In this document: positions 43,308-59,120 of the stretch, one piece after another
Numbering within the stretch: position 1 is the first letter of the stretch
Layout: each line of letters starts with the position of its first letter
Assembly: GCA_900708905.1 (NCBI GenBank)
Contig: CAADRB010000063.1
Location: 397,477 to 461,476 of the forward strand
Direction of reading: 5' to 3'
DNA length: 64,000 nt
From: Hymenolepis diminuta
Lineage: Eukaryota; Platyhelminthes; Cestoda; Cyclophyllidea; Hymenolepididae
Notes under the pieces: model-generated
What the model was told of the DNA's origin: nothing
Database searches by the model: none
Seen by the model: the letters and a program-made list of their open reading frames with translations, nothing else
Translations under genes and position numbers: made by a program

Positions 43308-46300
43308 CTAAACAAGGAAACAGTAAAGCAGCCCAAGATGAGATAGGAGAAAAGGATAGAGTGGATAGAAAGGTCAAGATTAGTGCATAAAATAAGTGCT
43401 ACATAATGTGGCGGTTGAACTCCATTTGGCTGCTTTTTGAAACGAGTGTATAATCCATTGGTTCTTGTTGTTGGCTTTCAAATATCAGAATTCGTCGTTT
43501 GACAAAATTTTGTTTTTGACAAAATTCCTTCTAGAAGCGTAAATTTATTCATTTGGAGGGGACTCTAACGCTTGCACGCTAATGAAAGGGTATCGACTAA
43601 TTCATTAATGGCGGGGTACGAATTGAGTTGCATTATATGCATTTTAAGGAATAAAATGACTTGATAAATACTCATCGGTCAAGGATTTTTAACATCGCAA
43701 ACGTAGCCTCACTCAGGAACCCTGAAAAACTTTGACTATTATAATATGAGAAAATGAATATGATCTATTCAGTAGAATGCAACTGAATCCACATCCAGAT
43801 CAAATTACAATATTTTGTGATTTCTCTACCTTTAAATGAATCTCTGCAATTTGATTTTTATTAAAGTATTTATCTTTTGGAAAAAGCCTGTAAATCATTT
43901 CCGTTTTATGAAACTTTTAATTATTACCGTGCAATTTTGGCTCAGTTAAAATATTTTTGGTTTTTTAGCATATTAAGCACAAAAATATACAATTTTTTAC
44001 CATTAATTATTTTACGGGAATTTTGGCGGGCAAAATTAAATTTTTAAATATTATATTTTTTCTACTTTTGATGGTGTTTATTTTTATTATATGAAATATT
44101 GTAGATTTGTAAACAAATTAACCTTTCAATTAAAATGAATAAACATGCCTGCATGTGGATTCATCTACTTTCAATTGGATTTTGGACATCTTCGAGAAAT
44201 ATCTATTGAAAGTAGTTTCCTACTTTCGAAATTAAAAAATAGCAAATATTTTTTTACTCTGATATATATTTTTTACGTTTCAACTACTTCTAAATTAAAA
44301 ATTTGTTTTAACAATTGAACCGTTATAACAGGCCTGGCTTAATGTAACGAAATGTGACTAAAAGTTAACAAACACCCGATTGCAACCTTCCTACTCTTCT
44401 CAGTTTACGAAAAAAGATCTATTAAAAATTTTGGAAATTTTAAATGAAATTGTGAATAACCAAAAATATTTTAAAGTTCTACTTAATGGAAGGAAGAGGG
44501 GACTTTTAAATATATCAGGCAAAGTTTGGCCAATGGATGGTTCTTAATTCGTAAAAAATAAGATTTACTTCTTATATTAACCTTTAGGTACTCAGAATTT
44601 GATTAAAGCGTCCTGTTCTCAAAATTTTGGAGATTTGATAAATGTTTTGGAATATTCTAAGGATGTGAAAAATGGTCAATTAAATAATTATGATGGAGAA
44701 TGAGGCCAATCAATTATCTAAAGCTTTGTTTTATCAATGTTTGAATTTCAATCAATTTTAAACAGACAAAATTATAAAATAAATTATATTTTCTAAAAGA
44801 ATTTGAGCTTTACGTTCAAAAAAACTTCCTCTGTGGAGTATCTTTCAATATAATTTCACGAATAAATCATTCTTTTTCACTTGCGTTAACGAATTAATGT
44901 TTTGAAAATGTAAATATTTATTGTACTGATTTACCATCATTTTACCTTATTCATTAATATTTATTCACAAATAGGTGGAATATGTTATTATTGTTTCGTC
45001 TTTTATATTTTAGTCTGATTTCTTTAACTAGACAAAAAACAAACTTCAAATAATTACATTTTATTGCAGTGATTATTCCGAAGCTTCAGTATTTGGAGTC
45101 TAACTTAATTTACCGCCTATTTTACCAAACGACTGTTGAAAATCAACTCTCTCTTTGTGGTTTCACCGGTTTCAAATATGTGTTTTGGTATTCCAAGGTG
45201 AGAGAAATTAATGTCAAACAGTTATGAAAAGTACAAAGACAATGAATTTTATGGCTATTCTAAAGTTGGTCATCCTTACTTAGCTGAGCTTACTTGAAGT
45301 ACAATCGTCCACATGGAAAATCCTTTCACACCCGAAAATTTTCACTGCACCATTGTTACCAGATATAGAATTTTTATAATCCCTGTTGATTAAAACAGCA
45401 TGTTCACAAACTATTTAGCTAAACAATGCACGAAGCAGGGCTTCTGTCATCTGAATTTTAAAGGAACTGCCTTTTAGATACTCATTTTTGCATAAATCAG
45501 AGTTTCAAAAGTATTTAAAATCAATGTTATGTTATGTTATTCACAATGCATACTTTAATTTCAGTATAATTTTGTTTAAAAAACTCCAATACTGAGTGAA
45601 GAATGTAATATTTTGTCAGAGTTTGACGAAAAAGAAGAACACTTTCCATCAACAAGCAATTGCAGCAATCAAAACGAACGAATGTGCAATCTCGATTGGG
45701 CAGTTGGTGTTTATATCTACTCTGTAATTATTATCGAGGCATGGAGTATGTACATCTTAAAATTTAGTTGGACAAAATACTAATCTAATTAATAACTCAT
45801 CAATGTAACAATGATCATTACAAATTAAAGTAAAAGTATGAAGAAGGCTAAATTACATTTTATTTGGAGTATTTGTAGTACATGCACCAACTCCAAAGTC
45901 TGCTCATTCTAAAAATCACACAACGGCTCACACATGTTGACATCCCCTCTAAGCCTATTTTGTTTCGCCTACTCTCCACAAACTAGGGTGCCCTAGACTC
46001 AGAAACAACGACCTTCATTTTCTCTAAATTTCACCTTCATTTTGTCACCTTACTTTCCACTTACACCCCTTTCCAATATTCCAATTTACACCTGGTTCTG
46101 TTTAACTCTTAATTCTCCCCTCATAACCTTATAAAGGTCATTATTTTTTTGTCAGAGAATTTCTTAACCTAATTTGGTCAGACTCCTGAAGTATATTTAT
46201 TGAGTGGATTAGTGCTACTTTGATTGCGTAACTTTTTTCCTTTGCTCGGTTGAGAAATGCTAATAAAAGTACTTTAAATTTCCATAGGTACATTCGCCCA

Positions 46301-49300
46301 AATTGCCCCATTACTATACTGCCTCAAGCAAAAACCTTAGTACTTTTAAAGTTCGTTGTGAGATCATGAGTAAATTAGCTTATTTTATTGAATAACCGCT
46401 TACCTTTCTCATAGACTTGCAGCTCTTACAGCTCTGCTCGACATTCTGAGTTTGTAGGAATGACATAATAAAGACCATTTAATGTCCAACTTCCAAAAAA
46501 TGCATCCAGTCAATTTGACTGTAAATCAATAAGAATGCTTAAAGTATATTAATAATAATATTATTAAAACACAAAAAATAACTCCATGGCATCAGGAGGA
46601 AGACAAATATTTTTAAGTGTTTCACAGAACTAGCATATCTAAAAATTATAATTTATTTTCTATTAATTCCATTTGATCAACAAAAATGGACAGTTGCATA
46701 AAAGTGTGTAGGTCCAAAAATTACAATTAACAATTAGAGGGGAAGGTAAAACGGGAAAAGTTATTTCATGAGCACATGTTACGAGTTTGGTTCATAAAAG
46801 GTATTCGATACTAACGGGAGTCATTTCTCTTGGATACTAGTTTTTGATGCAATTAAAAAGTAAGTGTGCCGGTTTTTACAAACAGAAATTTATAATTGTC
46901 TTTTGGTTTCACGGCCACTTATTTCAAAATCCAGCTCTAATTTGTTGGATGTTAGAAGTAAACTGACATCTGAAAATGATCAGATTTCAAGAATGAGTCG
47001 TTGTGTCATTCTTATCTTTATTTTAACAGCATTTTGTTTGAGTAAATTATTCAAAATTATACAAACTGAAGAAATTCTTATTTCTTGACTTTGTGCTCGT
47101 TATTTTTATTTTCGAGTGACTAAATTTTGATGAATATGTTTGACTTTATTTTCGAATACCAGTTTCTGTCTAGAGAAGACCGTGGATTGGCATCATATGC
47201 ACAGCTCTTGAAAAGAGTAAATTTTCATTCTTAATGTTAATATGTCAATTATTCATTAACTTATAATGTAAACATAAGAAAAACAAAATAATTTGAGATT
47301 TTATTTGAAGTTTCAATAATGCATAAGTATTCACGTGTGGCATTTCCAGTTTTTTATGACGAACTCTGCAGCGGTCTAAGCATTTGTATCACAATCCAGC
47401 ATTATCATTAGTACTCAAGCGACTCGTTTCCAAACTTCGGGATGTGCTATTAACTTGGTAGTTGCTTTTCTTAAACAAAGTAAAGAAGATGAATTTATAT
47501 CTTAATAACTGCTTTTTCTAAATTCATATATATTGTAGAAATTGGAATAGTTTTAACAAAACCTAAAAAATTGAATACGCTGTTCAAAGTGATAATGTTT
47601 AAAATCATGGAAAAATCGCAAGGCCGTTTTTTCTATTTTATTTGCAGGAAAAATCAAATGAATATACGAAATCTTCTTACCGTATTTTATATATCAACTG
47701 CATTAATGAATTCGCTAATTGATATTAAAGTTGAGAGAATAAAGCATGACATCACATCCAACGGGATTATGCAGTTTCCTTGAATGGCTGGTTATCAAAA
47801 TCTATCCACTAACTCCCATGTAAATTTTGAAGCGACGTCTTTTATTATTTTCCAACTGGGTCACTAGGACAAACTCATATTTTATTTAATTAACTTTAAA
47901 AATTATGTCCGTTATCTTTAATAATATATATTAAGCTTACTTGATAAGATAAAGGTCTATTACGCAAAAATTATGTTATAATTAAATTAAAACTTGATGG
48001 AGCATGTAAATAATTAACAAATAATTATTAATAAAACTATCTGAGCATAAAATATTGCTAGTGAGTAGGCTAAACACTGCATTCACTTAAGTCTGTCATT
48101 CGTATTTTATTTGTTGGTCCAGCTATTAACAGAAACTCTTATTTAATATCTCAACTGTCAAGGTAAAATGTTTATTTCCGATTTTAAATTAAAAAACGAC
48201 CCAGAAGGCTGTACATATATTTTTTACGGCAGACAACACTCTCTTCGAGAAGATGGATAGTTACAAGTAAATACAACATTTGGGCTCAAAGAACTTTCTC
48301 TAGGAAAAGGGATGCTAAATATTTCGTTTAGGCAATTTATTATTGAATAAAAAAATTTATTTCTGTTCCAATCGATTTTATATCACATTATAAAAGGTTT
48401 TTGCTTTTTCCCCTAAAACATAAACCAGCACATTTCTAATCTATGCATTCTGAAGGGAAATTTCGCTATTATTTAAACGAGAATTTCTTTGAATTTCGTT
48501 TTTGGGGAGAAATGTTATTCTAAAACATCTTTAATAAGAAATATTTATGAAAATTATTGCCAGTAAAATTTAACTTCCTTGTTGGATAGGGCAGAATGGA
48601 TTCATCCTCTAGGTCACTTATTTCTGATAGATTGCTCAAGAGAGGGTAAACAAAAGGCCACATTTTGCTTGAGAATAACTCTCCCCTTTAAAATTTAAAA
48701 CTGAAAAAAAATTTATATTATTCAACGTTTATTCAACTTATTTTCCTGGTAATGTAAATAGAATTCTTCGTAAGACTTAAAATTTGGGGGCTTTGTGTGG
48801 GCTAATGGATGAAGAGAAAATTTATATGCACAAAATTCAACATTGATGCTGAGTTTACAGTCCGCTTATTTTGGCTCGATTTTCAGATACAGCGGTGGTT
48901 TCCAACGCCATCAAATCAAAAGATAAAAGTTTGAATTTGTCTTTTGTTCCCCTTAAATTCGAACGATTGTCATTGAGTTCTATTGCAGTTCATTTTGCTA
49001 TCAGAAAGTATTGATGAAAAATTAGTTAAAGTTTAGCAACACATTTTATGCATTCAAATACATTTTGACGAATAAAATGAAACGACGAATATTGGCTTCC
49101 ATGTCAGTGAAACGTTAAACACCTACAGTTTCTAGCCATGGAGGGCTCTTTAAAATAAGTAACAAAATGAAATCCAAAAAATTTTAATAAATTAAATACT
49201 ACCTCTAAAATTCGGAAAGACCTCAAAATGATTTAATTTTATTCAAAGTGAACGTTGGAAGAGTAATTTAACAATATGGACTTTGAAGTCACAACAGGTG

Positions 49301-52300
49301 CCACTTTTGTTTGAAAATTCTTGCAAAATTTCATCTATTGCGGACATTGAAAATTATATGTTGGCTTCTTGAAAAATAAGAAAAAATAAATTTTTTCATA
49401 TTTCAAATTTTGGGGCTATAAAATTATCAGGTTTCCTCCCTTTCATTTAATCAGTTAATTCAATTTATTTTAACAGTTTTCTGATAAATTATACTTTTAT
49501 TAACTCTTGTTAGTTTGGGTAAAAATGCGGTTAAAAAAGAAAACCAACGTCAAATTCAATTTAAAAATGCTTTTTATTCTTCAATGGGAAATGAAAATTG
49601 ACCCTACATTTGATCAATCTTCACTGGGTTACACTTTATTGTTCGTTTTTTAATTATTCTAGACAAATTTTATATCATTAATTGATTAAAAATTACTTAC
49701 TTATAATCCTTCATAGCTATCACTAAGGTATTTTTCAAGGGATAGTATTTGAACTAAGGCTGTAGAGCTTTCAGCATTACTTTTTTAAAGAAAAGGAATC
49801 GATCTATGCAATTTAGAGGTTTTCTAAAACCTATTTTTCTGCAGGAACGAAGATCCAATCGACAACTTCATCGTTTGAGGATCTTGGGACATTTTGCTTA
49901 GTTATAGCTCAGTTTCGGAAGCACCTAAGTAATAGTTACAGATATTGGTTAACAGAGACAAAGGTTGTCACTGTCTTAATTATCTTCATCTTGCGTTCGA
50001 CTGTTGTTATAACAAATTTGAATCGTGAGAAAGTAGGTGATTTAAAAGAAAATCAGACGAGATCACAGACTAATGGAGTGAAGCGGGGGGTTACGTACAT
50101 GAAAGTAATGAAATTGAGGTACCAGAAGTCTCTAGAAATCATTGAATTTATACAGGACAAAGTGGTCACCAAGTGTCTAAGACTACTATAGTGTTACAGA
50201 GTGAAAGGAAAAGTCCGTTTTAGGCTTTATCGAGGATAGCAGGAATTGAAACTGCGATGCTAGGAAGCCTAACAGTTGCTGGCCAGAAATAATCAAGTAT
50301 GTAATAAGAAAAGTTTCTGGCGCTAAAGTAGCTCAAGAGATCAAAACGGGGTATATATGGTTTTGGATAGTGGGCCATGGGTCAAGCCGCTTCTGTGATC
50401 GAAAATTTCAGGCTAAAGAAACTGACCGAGTGCGTACCATCTGGCTAGCATTTGAAATTTTAATTATTAAAACAATCTGTGAGCAATTAAAAGATCTAGT
50501 TTTTTAACTTTCCAAATTTAATTTAACAATAGTTAAAACTTCATCTTGAATGAATTTTGCCTTGTAACCTCAGCTATGCTAGAATTTTTTAAACAACTCA
50601 TGAATGAATATAATCATGCATTTTTTTGATATTCGAGGGGCTAAACAGCTTGGGGTGGCGAGATCAACCATCAAAATTAGAAAAACGCATTCATAGGCAC
50701 CTGGAGATTGCGGATAAGATTTCACTTAGTAAGCCAATAGACGTATTATAACATCTGAAGTTTTGGAAGGTAAAGTAGAGGGCTGTCCATCAAGTAACTA
50801 TTCTACAGCCTGGATCTGTAAATTAAATGAATTAGCTTCAGCCACGCTCTTTCATTTGCTCCACTCGCCCATATCTCTAATTGTTTCCCTAGAACGAAAA
50901 AATGTTGATTCGGAAATGAAAATTAGAGACAAAAATTCACAGATTAATTCACAAGTTTTCTATATTAGCAGAGTCACCAGACAGAAATATACTAATAAAA
51001 GCTTTCGTAGATTAGAATTTAATGACCTTGTGAATAATACATCATTACTCTGATGCAGGAGAAAGTAATTATATGATGGTATATACGCAGTTTTAAAAAT
51101 TATCAGATTAAATATATTTGTATTCTATTCCTTAAATTAGTTGAAATTTCCGACGTTATCGTTTGAGTACCACAATTATACAATTAACTGGTGTTTAGTA
51201 AAACAAATCCAAATTCAGAATTAGAGGTTAATAAATCGTTAGTTTTTATCTGAGGATGCCAGATATTTTAAATAAATTAGTGATAAAAGAATTCATTTTC
51301 ATAAACAAAGCTGTTAATTCGCGATACATTCAATCAAATCCTTTTCATCAGTCTCTTAAAAACGTGTTGAAATGTTAAAACAGATTACTTACAAACTGGG
51401 CAAAGAAATGCAGTAAAAATGTGTGAAGGATTACTGGGTGCCGCCACAATTAAAACTAAAATTTTTGATAAGTTGTTATTTAGGATTCATCATTCACTTT
51501 TTATTTATCTATTTTTTTATTTCATAGATGTCCAAGTGCAAAATGAAAAGGAGAAAATAGAAAGAGAGAATGGAATTTTATTTAAAACAGTAACCTTTTC
51601 CAGCATCAAACATTCCAAACATATTTTGTAGATCCCACTTATTAATCCACAAAAATTATTTTAATTTAAAATTTAATTTTAATAAAAGTGTAAGTTTTAA
51701 TTAAAGGTTTCTAACTGTTGGATTATCGACGTTGTACTGATCTTTACGGTTAAATATGGCAATTAAATTAATACAACTGTGAGAAAATAAATTTTTCATA
51801 AAGATTTCCGCAGTGTTGTGAATATGTACTACATATGCAGGAAGGAAGACTTTAGCAAGAATATATTATTATGTTATTGCGCAATTAACTAAGTAAGATT
51901 GGATGGTATTTTTATCCACATAGCTTTAATGGTTATAAGTGACTAGAAGAACATAAATTATTGTAGGCAAAACTCTTTATTAATATTTCCAAAATAATAA
52001 TAGTTATTCTATCAGGCAGATTGTTCGGCGACTTTTAAATACAAATTCTTTGTTGAGGAATATAACGATTACTTATTTTCCATTTAAATTATTAATTAAT
52101 TTACCTAACAATAATTGCTCAATAAGGCAAAATTGTAAACATATTAATGAGCAAAAAATTTGTGCATCAAGATTTTTTGAATATTTTGTAAGGTACTGGA
52201 CAGATTTCTTCATTTTCTTTCTTTCTGGTAAACAGACCTCTATCAAATGCAACTCTTGTCTACGCATTTAAGGAAATTGTTTCTTCACTGCATTTGCAAC

Positions 52301-55300
52301 AGTTATAGAAGCTTCAGGGCTTTTTGACACGTCAAAGGATTTTATTATTCGAGTTTAAAAGATGAAAATGCTATAGCATACAATTAAGGGGCTATTTTTT
52401 ATTAAATTAAAACTAGTTTACATAAGGATTAGGTGAAGTTATTTGATTGGCTGAAACAATTAAGACAAATTTAAAAATCAATATATCTTTTTGACAATTA
52501 CTTGATTATTTGGTAATTAGATTTTGAAATTCATTATTTTTTGTAAATACCAATGCTTATCTAAAATGAATATTTAGAAAATGATTAAGTGGGTACAAAA
52601 AAGAGTGCAGAAACCAACATTGGTTGTGATTAATAGCAGGCAACCAAGAGCCCTGGAAATTTAATGTACATTCTTACGAGAGCGGGGATTTTGCGATTTT
52701 GATTTACGGCTTACATTATAACTCCCTGAAATATTATTAATACTTCTTCATGCCTTTCCAATTTTCCTTGCATTCGTTGATATTAAAATGTCTCAAGAAT
52801 TATATGAGATACGCACCATAGCATGGATAATAGGTGGAAACTAATCAAGACGATTAATTCTTAATTCCTCTCTTTCGCAATTGTTTTATTTAATTAAAAA
52901 GCCGATAACTATACAATATTGTTAAACTTTCTTCCGCAAATTAATTCTACATAGATATTATTTGGTTAATTTTAAAATATATGAAAATTTAGTTAAAGAG
53001 AAGTGATCAACGGTCTTATATTTTCATTTCTTATTTCTGGTTTACGGCATTATCAATTACTGCAAATGCGATAAAAGAAATAAAAATGTAGATTTCATCA
53101 AAATTTATTTTAAAATTGACCATTAAACGAATTTGTTTTAATATACTTTATAAATAAAAGGCCAGTACTTCTTGGAAAAGAATAGATGCTTATAAGACTG
53201 GATTTGAAATTCCTCGGTTTAAAAGGTGTATAAGTTTGTAAATGCTAAGTGACTCATTCGCTATTTCATTAAAATTATAATTAAATTATCAATGTATCAA
53301 ATAAATTAAGACTGTAAAATAAGTAAATATTTCAGGAAGCGCATTTACTTTCTATTTATGGACAAATTGTTTTTTAATTAAATATTTTTATGCTTTTACT
53401 AATAAATAACAACAGGCATCGGTCTGGGATTAAAAGTAGGGAAAATCTTTGAAATTTATTTTTACCGTTACCAAGGGATTACCTATCAAGATGTTTAAGA
53501 AAGTCTTATATCAACTATCATGCATAGATTCAGACATGAATTGTCATTAAATATTCCAAGCATAATGGCTACCCTCCAGTAATAAATTCTTAATTTAAAG
53601 CCACCAATTAAATCCGACTGATAGGTTTTGATGGATATCTAAATAATTATACACTAAATATATACAGCTTGTTATTTTTTTTCAAATTTTCGGTCAACAA
53701 AGTGAGGCCATTTTACAGTTTACGAACCTTTTTATGATCTCTATGGGGTTTCCATATTATATCAAAAACAATTCAAATATTATTTTCGCATTTATTCTAC
53801 AACTCAAAATATTAAAAGTTAACTTGCAATTTTGTTTTGTTAAGAACGCCTTTAATAAAAAATGTCTGTGAACTCTTGCTTAACTATGTTAATATTATCA
53901 GTCTCAAGTATTTGTTTTGGTTTACTCGAGTTTTACGGTGTATTTAACCAATTGGCGTCAAGGAGAAAATAAATTAACTTAAGCGAGTGATTCCGTTTAC
54001 GTAAGATTCTCCCTGAAAGCCCGAACGCTCACATCTCATGTCCATTACGTTAATCTAACAATGTAATTTTTACAAATTTAAAAGTAATTATTGGCATATA
54101 TATAAGTAAGCATTTTACATTTATAAGGAGAGCACATGAAAGATATGCTGCTTAGCAAACCACTAAATTTACTTATTTATTAAACACCCTTTGTTTGATA
54201 AAAAAAATCAACTTTTTTATCAAAATTTCTTGCAAACGAGATAAAGTAGAAGAAGAATGATAGGAACAATGTGCTACAGCACAAATTTTAATACTTCAGT
54301 ATGCTCCGCTGGTTATCAAGATTGGCCGGTTTAACATTTCTGCTATCACTAGTTCTACTTTGTAAAAAGTCAACCGTTACATTCCACGAAAAGGTTTATA
54401 ACTTCTTAACTTTAGGGGGAAAAGTGTGAAATAAAAGTGGAATAACCAACGATTCCTATTTAAAAATTGCTTAATAAACATTGGGTCTTGTGAATAAACA
54501 ATCATTTAGAAATCCAGGTGACGAATAGGGAGATCTAAAGATCCAAATGTAAACATCTCATCGATTGCGCAAATTAAAAGGATATGGCACTTTGATAAAT
54601 CGTCTTTCTCTCGAAATTTCTTCCGATTCTCTTTTTATTATCCCTTACAGGACCTACTGTTAGTTAATTTTAGTTTCTTTTGCATAATAAAAGTCCATAA
54701 ATTATTTGTCTTTCTGTGGATTATAATCATGGCAAATGTATGATTATGTATCCGTTTAATATTTGTAAATTTATTCTGGGAATGCTTTTAAAAATCAACA
54801 AAATTAAAGGGAAATGGTGGAAGAAATTTAAAATTATGTGAGTATCATTATTTTAATATCGTATAAACTGGCAAAAAAATAAGACCAATCCGTTTTCTGG
54901 CATTCGGATGATGAAATAAAATGAACTGATAAGACGGAATATCATAACTAGAGATTGTGGAGAAAAATTTGACCAGAATTCTGAAGGATAAAGAATGAAA
55001 TTCATTTCCTCAAATCTGAAGTTGTGAGCTGCTGAATGAATGAATTTTGTGCAGTTCAACCTCGAAAATCATATGAGGTGACATCCGACTCCCTCTCTTC
55101 GACCCCTTCCTCTTACCTACTAATTTTAGTTGCACAATAAACAATTGTATAATTTCTTGCTATTGCTATTTGCTATAATAATGTAAGTATTATATATACA
55201 TATAATGGAAAAATATTTTTACACTTAAAATACCAGCTTTATTATTTAGTTTTAAACCCTCATTTCAATAGAAAGTTCATTAATACTGATTGTAATTTAC

Positions 55301-58300
55301 AGCAGGTCCTTAGCTTTTCTTATTTCCTAAGATTAAATAAATTAATCTTCTTTTTCGAATCCTCTATATTGTTTCGGAATTTATTATGTGAATAAATTAT
55401 TAGTTGTATTTGTTTGATAAAAAAATGTGGAATGACATAACAATATATATTAAATCACAAAGAAAATTACTTGTTTTGATCTTTATAATACTTTTTGTTA
55501 TGATCCATCGAATTATGTCTTCTAGATGCTGTAGATTAGGTCTAAATACTAGTTCTTGCGGAGGAGCAGATATTTATGAAGATAATCTCAGCACAGTATG
55601 GAACTAGTTGTAAAAATTAAATGCAAATCACACAAGCTCAGTGTAATTATCGAAGTCACACCTGGTGGGGTCACCGGGCGCATTTGCGTCACACTAGGGA
55701 AATTTGGTTGATTCAGGGCACAGTGGAAAGTATCAGAGCAGGACTGTTAAGTACAATCAAATTGGTTCAGTACACGGCGCCTTGTATGCACTATGAATCA
55801 ATAAACAACTCCACGAAAGTACAGAATCTTGTTAAGGTTAATAATGCATCAACTTTAACGTTGTTTCCTACGCCAGTATCGTGGAAACATAAAAACCATC
55901 TGCTATCTCAGCTACCGTTTACTAAATAAAATACGAGTCAATATTTGTCATACCGGCCTTCAGATATTCCTTTTAGGCAGTAGCTGTTGCAAAGTACAAG
56001 GACATTGTCCCTAATATCGAGACAACACACAAATTAGTATGCATTGCTAATTCATGTTAAAGCCATCCTGAATATAGCACTTCTTTCGCACCTAACTAAT
56101 GACCGCTTGTTTTACTCCACTATCCAACTTTTAGACAAAAGTATCGCTTCAGATATTTCGTTTATATAAGTTCAAATTTCGATTCATAAGTGACAATGTT
56201 TATTGAACGATGACAATATTCAAAATTCTGATTATTGTGAGGTTTTATTGCAAATTTGATCAAGACACACACAATACATGTACTGGTAAGTGGATTCATA
56301 GCGTCACATTTATAGTTGGAGAAGACAATTACTTCACACATTTTGCTTTTCACTAAAAAGTTCTGTGTGCATAGATGTGTATATGTATTGAGAATTGACT
56401 GTACGTGCCTTTTAAAAGTATTAAAATGTTAGAAAGTCTCTGATCAAGATATTTAAAGAAATGAAGAAGGCAGTAGAATATGCCCTGTTTTATTTCCTTT
56501 TCACCTTTATTGTGTTGAGCACAACCGTACAAAAACTATGCAAATTTGCCTATTTCATTAAACCAGAGAAATCGTAATCCCCATCCCAAATGCAAGGCGA
56601 AGCAGCTGTCTGTATGTGACTGGTCGTGGTGAAGAAAGCCGTCATCTTGTACAACTAAAGAGATCACGGTTTCTCAGGTGGTCAACGAGGGCTTTTAGAA
56701 CCTATTTTTCAGGTACTTTAAGGTTCATATGTACAAAAAATTATAATGTCATCATCCAGATCTAGTCAGATTCAATGCGGGTTTCTTTAAATGATACTTC
56801 GATAAAACTTTATTATACATACATTAAGTTGATAAAAGAATATTTTAATTGTTTAATTTTGTGTAAGAATATATATATATTCCCATTTATCAAACTATTT
56901 CCCCTAAGTTAATAGTATGCACATGGTTATGTAATCAATTTTATTTATTCTATAGTTATTGATAAATGGTAATATATAAAAATAAAGTACCTTTATCATT
57001 AAAACATTCTGGCGCGTTTAACAGAAGTGCATTTAATTTTCAGTCCTAAATATCTGGATTAAGCTTCACAGTTCGAATAGCGGGATTTATTTGCTGGTAC
57101 TTCATCTACCATACGATTTTGCTATGTGTTCGAAAGGATCTTCCGATTAGTTCTTAACGTTCCTCAAGAACACAAAATCAATTTCAAATTGTTTTAAAAA
57201 ACATACTTTAAATTTTCAGTATTTATGCAGGCTAATAAATTTTCTCATTAAGAGAGCAATTTTTTATTTAAAACGCTAATTTCTTATTTATTTAAACTGG
57301 TCGAAGTGGTGTGTATGGAAATATTTTATGTTAATTATATTGCTGCTAGTCTCATCACCTTCCTTCTGGCTATAAATGAAGACAAATTAATTGAGGTGGC
57401 CGACTGAACTAATAAATAAAACAACCGTTCAGCGAGTTCTTACTCTCACTATTGAATCTAGGAGTCCATTAACAAAATTTGAACATAATGACATCAAAAG
57501 GTGAACTCTTTCCCTCATGAGATTATGGAATATTCAGAATATGTATATGCTACCGAATGCAAGTAAAGTAAGACTTGTGATATTTTGAATTCATTATGCA
57601 CCGCATAGTATCTAATTGGATTTCTCTGTGGTTTCACCTATTCAGACGATTTCCCTTCATTAAAAACAATTTAAATTTTTTTAGAAGTACCATGCACGAT
57701 AAGGACAATCATAATGGTCGGTATTGCTACTTCAACACATTTCTTCCTGCGGTGTTTGGGAAAGCAAAAATTTCCCATGGTATCAGGAGCCGTAGTTTTA
57801 AATTATAAGAGCTCCCTCAGCTGTGTTCATTCAAGGTGACTTGTACCAATTACTTTTTATATTACATTTGAAATATCGCTAATAATCGGTTGATTTTTAC
57901 AATAAAATGTATTATTAACCTTATTTTAGAGGAATTATTTAATAAAATTGCAAAATTATAATGAAATCTTAATGTTAACAGTGTAATTTAAAAAGAATTA
58001 TTTTGTCAATTTTTTTCACAGACCTTTAGACGTGAAACATTAATTAGGAAAATTTATTTTTTGAACTTAGATGTGATAGTTTGCTTGTAAAATTCATGGA
58101 AAATCATGAGAAAGCTGAAAATAAAGCTGTTTCCCTGTTGATTGGATGATGACAGTTGTGAAAAATGTGGCATTTGTTAAGAGGAAGTCTTGCTTAGCTT
58201 TGATATACTATTTATTGAAATAATCAGCGTTTTACTAAGTTAAGACCCTCCCGTGATCATTTTTTCACTAATCTACGCACTTTTAATTAAATTTGCGCAA

Positions 58301-58895
58301 TAATATCCATTACCTTAATGTATACGTGGACTAACATAAACTCTTATTACACTCGGACGTTATTATGGAAATATAATTGAATATGTGATCAAGATGCATG
58401 CCTAAGGGGAGAAGTAAAGAGAGAGCATTGGATTTTGTAATATGATCAGATATTGTTATTGAAGTGTGAAATTCATCATTTAAGCACTGTTTTTAATTTA
58501 AGTATCTTTGACATAATAAATTTGCATTCATTTTTGTTTCATGGTTAACTTTGCATTAAAAATACATTAGATGACAAATTTATCTGTTTTATTGTTATAG
58601 TATTATTACATCTCGTAGCAATAGAGAAAAACACGAGTTTTCATTAATGAGAAGCAACGAAAATAGGAGAAGTAAGGTGCGGAAAGGAGTAACGGAAAAG
58701 AGATTGAAAAGAGTGGGTTAATAGAATTACTTCATTTAATTTTGAAATTGGGCTGCAGAACATTCGATTAATAGATAGTTTACTGCTTCACACTTTGATA
58801 TACATAACTCCTAATTCATCTCCTGAATTTCTTATTAAATTCTTATTCACAATTACCAGCGCCTCCCACTGCAATCAATTTCCTCTATTTTTAAG
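43308..58895. other. Very AT-rich gene-poor region
   Basis: About 15.6 kb with long A/T runs and only short open frames. 45940-46140 is a pyrimidine-rich, strand-asymmetric block. 47330-47460, 50000-50450, 50640-50830 and 56580-56720 are less AT-rich patches that may be old repeats. Nothing could be assigned to a gene. Confidence 0.5.
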
Positions 58896-59120
58896 ATCGA
58901 GGAAGCGGCGCAATCCTACATGATCTTTAACAGTTTACATAATCTTAACGGAGAAGAGTTCACAGAGGAAAAATTCATTTTGTCATATGATGGTACCTTT
59001 TCCACATGCTACCGTCTCTCAAAAGGGAATATTAGATTTGATGAAAAAGTAAAGCAGTTAATAAAATCTTCAAATAGATGCGCCACTTGCATACTTTTAC
59101 GCCACACACAAATCATTTAA
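58896..59120 (+). CDS. Candidate terminal exon (unidentified)
   Basis: After the acceptor-like CCTCTATTTTTAAG the sequence is open for 74 codons to a stop, beginning IEEAAQSYMIFNSLHNLNGE and containing FILSYDGTFSTCYRL. No domain or neighbouring exon was recognised. Treat it as a possible exon only. Confidence 0.2.
   Translation: MEEAAQSYMIFNSLHNLNGEEFTEEKFILSYDGTFSTCYRLSKGNIRFDEKVKQLIKSSNRCATCILLRHTQII

Noticed and set aside
45940..46140. Pyrimidine-rich block as a regulatory element
   Set aside because: Strand asymmetry is visible but there is no motif or gene context to support a function.
50763..51053. 96-codon plus-strand open frame
   Set aside because: No acceptor or donor context, no domain, and composition close to background. 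Not listed as a gene.
55621..55929. 102-codon plus-strand open frame
   Set aside because: Somewhat less AT-rich, but without splice sites or a recognisable motif. Could be a repeat fragment or chance.
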